Origin: an uncultured Lachnospiraceae bacterium
Lineage (GTDB): Bacteria; Bacillota; Clostridia; Lachnospirales; Lachnospiraceae
Direction of reading: 5' to 3'
Length of the DNA stretch: 12,189 bases
Assembly: GCA_902489925.1 (NCBI GenBank)
Contig: CABUBX010000054.1
Span: forward strand, 1-12,189
Below are positions 7,050-12,189 of this stretch, piece by piece; positions within the stretch are counted from its first letter, which is position 1, and each line of letters starts with the position of its first letter. The position numbers and the translations under genes were made by a program. The notes beneath the pieces are model-generated. The model saw only the letters and a list, made by a program, of their open reading frames with translations, did not search any database and had not been told where the DNA came from.

Positions 7050-7136
7050 ACACTATAGAATGAGCCGTATCATGCTTAAATATAAGCTGGAACGGGGGAT
7101 TTTTGAAGTATTTATGAGAGATGGAGGTAAGAGTAA

Positions 7137-7493
7137 GTGAAAGGTCAGTTTACGACAGATACCGGAAGTATTACAATAGACACAGATGTGATTGCAAAAT
7201 ATGCGGGTCTTGCGGCCGTGGATTGCTTTGGTATTGTAGGCATGGCTGTTGTCAGCATGAAGGACGGCTGGGCAAAGCTGCTTAAAAGAGAGAATCTTGC
7301 CAAAGGCATTGATGTTTTTGTGGAAGATGATGAATTATTTTTTGATTTTCATGTCATTGTTTCTTATGGTGTAAGCATCGCGACAGTGGCAGATAATCTT
7401 ATGTCCACAGTGAAGTATAAAGTAGAGAAGTTTACCGGCATGAAGGTCGGTGCGGTCAACGTCTTTGTTGAAGGCGTCCGCGTCATTGATTAG
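7137..7493 (+). CDS. Asp23/Gls24 (YloU) family protein
   Basis: Asp23-family proteins are small cytoplasmic proteins linked to cell-envelope homeostasis; in staphylococci Asp23 is held at the membrane by a partner. The exact role of the YloU branch is not known. The 118 aa match the family length. Key stretches are GSITIDTDVIAKYAGLAAVDCFGIVGMA at the N-terminus (residues 11-38), FDFHVIVSYGVSI (about 69-81) and VNVFVEGVRV at the end. GTG at 7137 follows GGAGG (7123-7127) with 9-base spacing. The gene precedes fakA with a 23-base gap, the conserved yloU-yloV pairing, so the two are almost surely cotranscribed from the promoter near 7044. Confidence 0.92.
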   Translation: MKGQFTTDTGSITIDTDVIAKYAGLAAVDCFGIVGMAVVSMKDGWAKLLKRENLAKGIDVFVEDDELFFDFHVIVSYGVSIATVADNLMSTVKYKVEKFTGMKVGAVNVFVEGVRVID

Positions 7494-7516
7494 TATACAT
7501 TTAAGGAGGAACCGGC

Positions 7517-9199
7517 GTGGCTATGAATACAATAGATGCGGTAATGCTGCAGAAGATGTTTTTAGCAGGTGCAGGAAGAATAGAAGCAAAAAAAGAATGG
7601 ATTAATGAACTGAATGTTTTTCCGGTGCCTGACGGAGATACAGGTACAAATATGTCGCTCACAATTATGGCGGCAGCAAAGGAAGTCGGACAGATTACAG
7701 AGCCGACGATGGAAAATCTTGCGAAAGCAATTTCCATGGGTGCTTTAAGAGGCGCCAGAGGTAACTCGGGTGTTATTTTATCCCAGTTATTCCGTGGATT
7801 TACAAAAGAAATTAAAGAGACAGAGGTTATTGATTTACCGACACTTGCAGCAGCGATGCACAAGGCAACGGAGACTGCTTATAAGGCGGTTATGAAGCCT
7901 AAGGAGGGAACGATTCTGACAGTTGCTAAGGGCATGGCAGATAAGATGGCTGAGGTCGTGATGGAGACGGAAAGTCTTGAAGAAGCGATGGACAGAGTGT
8001 TAAAGCATGGTGACTATGTGCTCAGTCAGACACCTGAGTTGCTTCCTGTGCTTAAACAGGCAGGTGTTGTGGATTCCGGCGGACAGGGTCTTATGGAAAT
8101 CTTAAAAGGCGCTGTAGACTGCTTCCTCGGCAAAGAGAGCGTTTCTGTAGAGATTCCTAAGACAGGTGCAGTGTCAGGCGGTTTCGTGCCGGCAGAGGAT
8201 ATTGATACGGCAGATATTAAGTTTGGCTACTGTACAGAGTTTATTGTAATGCTTGAAAAGCCTTTTGATGAAAATACAGAGCATGAGTTTAAGCAGTTTT
8301 TGTCCTCAATCGGTGATTCTATTGTCTGCGTATGGCTTGAAGATATTGTAAAAGTACATGTGCATACAAATGACCCGGGTCTTGCAATTCAGAAAGGTCT
8401 TTCTTACGGCTCTTTAACAAGTATGAAGATTGACAACATGCGCGAGGAACATCATGAAAAGGTCATTAAGGATGCCCAGAAGGCCGCCGCACAGCAGCTT
8501 GAGGGGGAAAAGGCTAAGGCTCAGGAAAAGATGCCTCATAAGGAGGATGGCTTTATTGCCGTTGCAGCCGGTGACGGTTTAAGTGAAATTTTTAAAGGTC
8601 TTGGTGTGGATTATATCATCGAAGGCGGCCAGACAATGAATCCGAGCACGGAGGATATGCTCAATGCCATTGACATGGTGAATGCCGACAGAGTTTATAT
8701 TTTTCCGAATAACAAGAACATTATTCTTGCAGCCGAGCAGGCAAAGCTGCTTGTAGAAGATAAAGAAATCATTGTTGTGCCGACAAAGACAATTCCTCAG
8801 GGTATTGCGGCGTTAATCGGTTATGTTCCGGGCGCGAGCGGCGAAGAAAACTTTGAGCGTATGAAGCATGAGATGGCACATATTAAGTCCGGTCAGCTCA
8901 CTTATGCTGTGCGTGATACTCAGATTGATGATAAGGTTATCAAAGAAGGCAATATTATGGGTATCGGTGACGAAGGCATTATGGCTGTCGGCAAGGATGT
9001 GAAGGAGACAGCGCTGAAGCTTCTTGAAACACTTGTGGACGATGAATCAGAGCTGATTAGTATTTATTACGGTCAGGATATTGATGAGGAGGCTGCACAG
9101 GCGCTTGCAGAGGCTGCAGAGGAAATTTTTGAAGATTGTGAAATTGAGCTTCAGTATGGCGGTCAGCCAATTTACTATTACATGGTTTCAGTAGAATAA
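7517..9199 (+). CDS. fakA: DAK2 domain fatty acid kinase catalytic subunit (FakA/YloV)
   Basis: FakA phosphorylates fatty acids held by a separate FakB protein, giving acyl phosphates for phospholipid synthesis. At 560 aa it matches FakA/YloV (about 550). The N-terminal DhaL/DAK2 kinase domain (about 10-205) has the ATP- and Mg-binding motif PDGDTGTNM (38-46) and GALRGARGNSGVILSQ (75-90), plus VVDSGGQG near 184-191. The middle and C-terminal parts include YCTEF and VHVHTNDPG and end in the domain thought to contact FakB. GTG 7517 is 6 bases after AAGGAGGA (7503-7510); ATG 7523 is 12 bases away and less likely. FakB is not in the window. It is cotranscribed with the asp23-like gene, and a terminator follows. 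Confidence 0.93.
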   Translation: MAMNTIDAVMLQKMFLAGAGRIEAKKEWINELNVFPVPDGDTGTNMSLTIMAAAKEVGQITEPTMENLAKAISMGALRGARGNSGVILSQLFRGFTKEIKETEVIDLPTLAAAMHKATETAYKAVMKPKEGTILTVAKGMADKMAEVVMETESLEEAMDRVLKHGDYVLSQTPELLPVLKQAGVVDSGGQGLMEILKGAVDCFLGKESVSVEIPKTGAVSGGFVPAEDIDTADIKFGYCTEFIVMLEKPFDENTEHEFKQFLSSIGDSIVCVWLEDIVKVHVHTNDPGLAIQKGLSYGSLTSMKIDNMREEHHEKVIKDAQKAAAQQLEGEKAKAQEKMPHKEDGFIAVAAGDGLSEIFKGLGVDYIIEGGQTMNPSTEDMLNAIDMVNADRVYIFPNNKNIILAAEQAKLLVEDKEIIVVPTKTIPQGIAALIGYVPGASGEENFERMKHEMAHIKSGQLTYAVRDTQIDDKVIKEGNIMGIGDEGIMAVGKDVKETALKLLETLVDDESELISIYYGQDIDEEAAQALAEAAEEIFEDCEIELQYGGQPIYYYMVSVE

Positions 9200-9216
9200 A
9201 GTTATCATACAGCATT

Positions 9217-9245
9217 AAACGGCGTCTATTAAGACGCCGTTTTTT
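9217..9245 (+). terminator. Intrinsic terminator between fakA and recG
   Basis: ACGGCGTCT (9219-9227) pairs perfectly with AGACGCCGT (9232-9240) around the 4-base loop ATTA. A-T pairs extend the stem, and TTTTTT (9240-9245) follows. The recG ribosome binding site GGAGGTG starts at 9246, directly after the T tract. The stem is GC-rich and looks fully functional, so recG would depend on readthrough or on a separate promoter. Confidence 0.9.
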
Positions 9246-9254
9246 GGAGGTGGA

Positions 9255-11327
9255 ATGATGGATAGAGACAGTCTTGTGAGGGATATTAAAGGTGTTGGGG
9301 AAAAGACAGAAAAACTTCTTTTAAAGCTTGGCATTGTAACGGTCGGAGATTTGCTTGAGCATTATCCGAGAAATTATGATGTTTATGAGCCGGCTGTTTC
9401 GATTGAGGCTGTTGCCGCAGGGAAAAAACAGGCTGTACAGACAGTGCTTTTTAAAAGGCCGGATATTGTCAGCACGAGGCGAATGCAGCTGGTGACTTTA
9501 AAATTAGGGACGGGAAACCGTGCGCTGACTTTAAAATGGTATAACATGGCTTATTTGAGAAACAGCCTTATTGTCGGAGAAAAATATGTTTTCAGAGGGC
9601 TTGTGACTGAAAAAAAGGGCAGTCTTGTGATGGAACAGCCGGAGGTTATGAGCTATGAGGACTATGAAAAAAAGCTCGATTTTATGCAGCCGATTTACCC
9701 GCTGACTGAGGGCGTTACAAACCATATGATGATTAAACTTATTCATCAGGTGCTTGAAAAGCTTGATTTATCTAAGGAGTTTTTAGATGAAGCGATACGG
9801 CGCAGGTATCACCTGGCAGAATATAATTTTGCCATAAGCCAAATCCATTTTCCGGAAAATAAGGAATGTATGCTTAGGGCGCGCCGTCGTCTTGTTTTTG
9901 ATGAATTTTATTTGTTTGCACTGGCGATTCGGATGCTTAAAGAAAACTATGAATCGGCGAGCAATCCTTATCGGATTGAGGCGGAAGGTGTATGTCAAAG
10001 CTTTGTGGAAAAGTTAAAATTTCCGCTTACCGGCGCTCAGAAAAGGGCATGGGGAGAGATTGCGAAGGATATGGCATCAGAGCGAGTCATGAATCGTCTT
10101 GTGCAGGGTGATGTCGGTTCGGGAAAGACAGTCATTGCCCAGCTTGCACTTTTGGCAGCGGCAGACTGCGGTTTTCAAGGATGTCTTATGGCGCCGACGG
10201 AGGTACTGGCAAAGCAGCATTATGAAAGCTTTGTGAGAGATTTTGAAAATGTTGTTTTGAGCGACGGACGGTGCTTGCGGACAGTGCTTTTAACAGGCTC
10301 GATGACGGCCAAGGAAAAACGGCTTGCGTATGAAAAAATTGCCGCCCATGAAGCCGATATTATTATCGGCACCCATGCGCTTATACAGGAAAAGGTTGTC
10401 TATGACCGTTTAGCGCTTGTAATCACAGATGAACAGCATCGCTTCGGAGTGCGTCAGAGAGAGTTTTTATCCGCCAAAGGGGAAACGCCTCATGTGCTTG
10501 TTATGAGCGCAACACCGATTCCGAGAACCTTGGCGGTTATTTTGTACGGCGATTTGGACATTTCTGTCATAGATGAGCTTCCGGCAAAAAGACTGCCGAT
10601 TAAAAACTGTGCCGTCGGTACGGGCTATCGTCCGACTGCGTGGCATTTTATCGAGCAGCAGGTGCGTATAGGGCATCAGGCGTATGTGATTTGCCCGATG
10701 GTAGAGGAAAGCGAGCTGCTTGAGGCGGAGAATGTCATTGATTATACCCAAAAGCTTAGAAGCAAACTGCCAAAGGATATTGTGGTCGAGTATCTCCATG
10801 GCAAGCAAAAGCCAAAAGAGAAGAACGAAATCATGGAAAGATTTTCAAAAAATGAAATTCAGGTGCTTGTATCGACAACGGTTGTGGAGGTCGGTGTTAA
10901 TGTACCGAACGCAACAGTGATGCTGATTGAGGATGCCCAGCGCTTCGGACTTGCACAGCTTCACCAGCTTCGCGGGCGCGTCGGGCGCGGTGATGCACAG
11001 TCTTATTGTATTTTTATGAATACATCGGATAAACCGGACTCATCGGAAAGACTTGAAGTGCTTGTTAAATCCAATGATGGTTTTTTTATTGCGGGCGAGG
11101 ATTTGCGGCTTCGCGGTCCCGGCGATTTGTTTGGATTAAAGCAAAGCGGTCTGATGGAATTTAAAATCGGTGATTTGTTTAACGATATGGATTTACTTAA
11201 AGCGGCGGCAGACGCCGCAAAGGACACACCGCCAGAGGCCATTTGCAATGCCAACGGTTTTGTGACAGCATTAAGCGTAGCGCTTGACCATTATATGCGC
11301 CGCAGCCTTGAAGCGCTTGTTTTGTAA
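9255..11327 (+). CDS. recG: ATP-dependent DNA helicase RecG
   Basis: RecG remodels stalled replication forks and branched recombination intermediates. The 690 aa match the family length. The N-terminal wedge region (1-150) starts with a helix-hairpin-like IKGVGEKTEKLLLKLGI and includes an OB-fold-like part. Superfamily 2 motifs follow: PLTGAQKRAW (257-266), Walker A GDVGSGKT (285-292), APTEVLAKQH (313-322), DEQH (392-395) and SATPIPRTLA (418-427). Then come STTVVEVGVNVPNA (540-553), QLRGRVGRG (571-579) and the RecG translocation region FFIAGEDLRLRGPGDLFG (610-627). Two ATGs, 9255 and 9258, follow GGAGG (9246-9250) at 4 and 7 bases; 9258 has the better spacing. The terminator just upstream separates it from fakA, and a SASP gene follows. 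Confidence 0.98.
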   Translation: MMDRDSLVRDIKGVGEKTEKLLLKLGIVTVGDLLEHYPRNYDVYEPAVSIEAVAAGKKQAVQTVLFKRPDIVSTRRMQLVTLKLGTGNRALTLKWYNMAYLRNSLIVGEKYVFRGLVTEKKGSLVMEQPEVMSYEDYEKKLDFMQPIYPLTEGVTNHMMIKLIHQVLEKLDLSKEFLDEAIRRRYHLAEYNFAISQIHFPENKECMLRARRRLVFDEFYLFALAIRMLKENYESASNPYRIEAEGVCQSFVEKLKFPLTGAQKRAWGEIAKDMASERVMNRLVQGDVGSGKTVIAQLALLAAADCGFQGCLMAPTEVLAKQHYESFVRDFENVVLSDGRCLRTVLLTGSMTAKEKRLAYEKIAAHEADIIIGTHALIQEKVVYDRLALVITDEQHRFGVRQREFLSAKGETPHVLVMSATPIPRTLAVILYGDLDISVIDELPAKRLPIKNCAVGTGYRPTAWHFIEQQVRIGHQAYVICPMVEESELLEAENVIDYTQKLRSKLPKDIVVEYLHGKQKPKEKNEIMERFSKNEIQVLVSTTVVEVGVNVPNATVMLIEDAQRFGLAQLHQLRGRVGRGDAQSYCIFMNTSDKPDSSERLEVLVKSNDGFFIAGEDLRLRGPGDLFGLKQSGLMEFKIGDLFNDMDLLKAAADAAKDTPPEAICNANGFVTALSVALDHYMRRSLEALVL

Positions 11328-11356
11328 AAAAATGTATTCTTTTGTATACATTGCCA

Positions 11357-11385
11357 GTGTATTGTCCGTAATTGCAGCCATACTA
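11357..11385 (+). promoter_or_regulatory. Predicted forespore (sigma-G/sigma-F-like) promoter of the SASP gene
   Basis: CATACTA at 11379-11385 matches the CATnnTA-type -10 of B. subtilis sigma-G promoters. A -35-like GTGTAT or TGTATT (11357-11363) lies 15-16 bases upstream and is only approximate. No sigma-A-like pair is seen. The position, about 43 bases before the SASP start codon, fits forespore control known for this family. Confidence 0.6.
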
Positions 11386-11427
11386 TGAGTGTAGCAAAAA
11401 ACAAAAGCATAGATGGAGGTTATGATT

Positions 11428-11640
11428 ATGGGTACAAATAATAATTCTTCAAACACACCGGAGGTACCACAGGCAAAGGCAGCGCTTGACCGTTTTAAGT
11501 ATGAGGTTGCTTCTGAAATCGGTGTACCTTTAAAACAGGGCTACAATGGTGATTTAACTTCTTATCAGAATGGTTCAGTCGGCGGCGAGATGGTCAGAAG
11601 AATGATTAAGCGTCAGGAAGAACAGATGGCCGGCAGATAG
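11428..11640 (+). CDS. Small acid-soluble spore protein, alpha/beta type
   Basis: Alpha/beta-type SASPs coat and protect DNA in the dormant spore and are cut by the GPR protease at germination. The 70 aa contain the two family signatures: KYEVASEIGV (residues about 29-38), which holds the GPR cleavage-site region, and GDLTSYQNGSVGGEMVRRMI (about 46-65), the DNA-binding segment. The N-terminus is the usual Asn/Ser-rich low-complexity tail. Starts at 11413 and 11422 are in frame, but the first overlaps the ribosome binding site and the second is 2 bases from it. ATG 11428 lies 8 bases after GGAGG (11415-11419). It appears monocistronic, with a sigma-G-like promoter and its own terminator. Confidence 0.97.
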   Translation: MGTNNNSSNTPEVPQAKAALDRFKYEVASEIGVPLKQGYNGDLTSYQNGSVGGEMVRRMIKRQEEQMAGR

Positions 11641-11684
11641 AAGATACCGGCAGTTTATTCGGAAAATTGAAGATGAAAATCACG

Positions 11685-11720
11685 CGGGAGGACCGGATTT
11701 AATTTCGGTTCTCCTGTTTT
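11685..11720 (+). terminator. Intrinsic terminator of the SASP gene
   Basis: CGGGAGGACCG (11685-11695) pairs with CGGTTCTCCTG (11706-11716), with two G-T wobbles, around a 10-base AT-rich loop. TTTT follows at 11717-11720, with another T-rich run from 11729. It lies about 45 bases after the SASP stop codon. Confidence 0.8.
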
Positions 11721-11753
11721 GCTGTCGATTTTTTAAAAATTTTATGATTTTTA

Positions 11754-11776
11754 TTGACAAATAAATGTGATATAAT
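11754..11776 (+). promoter_or_regulatory. Promoter region of rsmD with extended -10
   Basis: TATAAT at 11771-11776 is a perfect -10 with TG one base upstream (TGATATAAT), an extended -10. A perfect TTGACA at 11754-11759 is only 11 bases away, too close to pair with it normally. Either the extended -10 works alone with a poor -35 (T-rich, about 11748-11753), or TTGACA serves a weaker downstream -10 near 11777-11788. The rsmD start codon lies 57 bases downstream. Confidence 0.55.
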
Positions 11777-11832
11777 AAAATGATACTAGGCTTTGAAAGC
11801 TTTTGAATAATCATAGAAAGGTTTTTGAATAT

Positions 11833-12189
11833 ATGAGAGTAATTGCAGGCAGTGCAAGACGTCTGCCTTTAAAAACGCCGGACGGCATAGATACACGGCC
11901 GACGACAGATAGAATTAAAGAGACACTTTTTAATATACTTCAGGACGATATTTACGGATGTCGTTTTCTTGATTTGTTTTCAGGCAGCGGAGGCATCGGC
12001 ATCGAGGCTTTAAGCCGTGGTGCGGCAAAAGTATTTTTTGCGGAAAATGACAGAAGGGCGGCAGACTGCATCCGGGAAAATCTGAGAAAGACACGTTTGG
12101 AGGCAAAGGGTGTCCTGCTTTTTTGTGAGGCAGCGGGGGCATTAAGACAGCTTGCAGCTTCTGAAGCAGCGATGGACATTATTTTTATG
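11833..12189 (+). CDS. rsmD: 16S rRNA (guanine(966)-N(2))-methyltransferase RsmD (3' truncated by window)
   Basis: RsmD methylates N2 of guanine 966 (E. coli numbering) of 16S rRNA in the small subunit, using S-adenosylmethionine. The 119 visible residues begin MRVIAGSARRLPLKTP and continue with RPTTDRIKETLFNIL, the typical RsmD N-terminus. The SAM-binding motif I is DLFSGSGGIGIEALSRGA (about 47-64), followed by FFAEND at strand beta 2. The last codons read MDIIFM, just before the expected catalytic DPPY motif, so the gene continues past the window. A weak GAAAGG (11816-11821) precedes ATG 11833 by 11 bases. In related genomes coaD often follows rsmD, but that lies outside the window. Confidence 0.96.
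   Translation, partial: MRVIAGSARRLPLKTPDGIDTRPTTDRIKETLFNILQDDIYGCRFLDLFSGSGGIGIEALSRGAAKVFFAENDRRAADCIRENLRKTRLEAKGVLLFCEAAGALRQLAASEAAMDIIFM

Noticed and set aside
6904..7136. Possible riboswitch or small RNA in the rpmB/asp23 divergent region
   Set aside because: The sequence is AT-rich, with only a 5-bp hairpin and two promoters. No recognised riboswitch core is visible.
7501..7863. 120-codon minus-strand frame inside fakA
   Set aside because: It is opposite the conserved DAK2 kinase motifs, so the coding strand is clear.
11930..12179. Minus-strand frames opposite rsmD
   Set aside because: They are antisense to the conserved SAM-binding motif of RsmD and show no family features.
1..12189. 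A mobile element, CRISPR array, toxin-antitoxin or defence system
   Set aside because: No regularly spaced repeats, transposase, integrase, toxin pair or defence-type genes are seen; gene order is that of a core Firmicutes chromosome.

Overview
The window looks like the chromosome of a spore-forming Clostridia bacterium, most likely Lachnospiraceae-like. Base composition is moderate. Ribosome binding sites are strong (AGGAGG type) and TTG and GTG starts are used. There are spore genes (gerW/ytfJ and an alpha/beta-type SASP) and the Firmicutes order rpmB | asp23-like - fakA-like - recG - (SASP) - rsmD. The organism assignment is inferred from gene content and order; no database was searched.

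Region 1 (about 1-6650) is a run of co-directional plus-strand genes. It starts with the tail of a rhomboid-like membrane protein that ends in a Cys/His cluster. Two uncharacterised proteins follow (465 and 103 aa), then the DUF2953 protein YtfI and the spore protein GerW/YtfJ. After these come a 46-aa membrane protein with a TTG start, an FHA protein with a DUF6382-type N-terminal domain, and a membrane-anchored, divergent polysaccharide-deacetylase-like protein. The run ends at a perfect 21-bp hairpin terminator. Gaps are short, so much of it may be one operon or a few. Sporulation and envelope functions are the visible theme.

Region 2 (6650-7136) holds rpmB (ribosomal protein L28, minus strand) with its own terminator and promoter, then a divergent promoter region.

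Region 3 (7137-11330) has an Asp23/YloU-family protein, the DAK2-domain fatty acid kinase FakA/YloV, and the RecG helicase. A strong terminator separates fakA from recG, and the recG ribosome binding site begins right after the T tract.

Region 4 (11330-12189) has a SASP gene with a sigma-G-like -10 element and its own terminator, then a promoter region and the 5' part of rsmD, which is cut by the window end.

Most of the window is ordinary core genome. I see no CRISPR array, insertion sequence, phage gene, tRNA or rRNA, and no convincing new multi-gene system. The parts worth a second look are the unknown genes linked to ytfI-gerW, the small TTG-start membrane protein, the unusual deacetylase-like protein, and several terminator and promoter arrangements.
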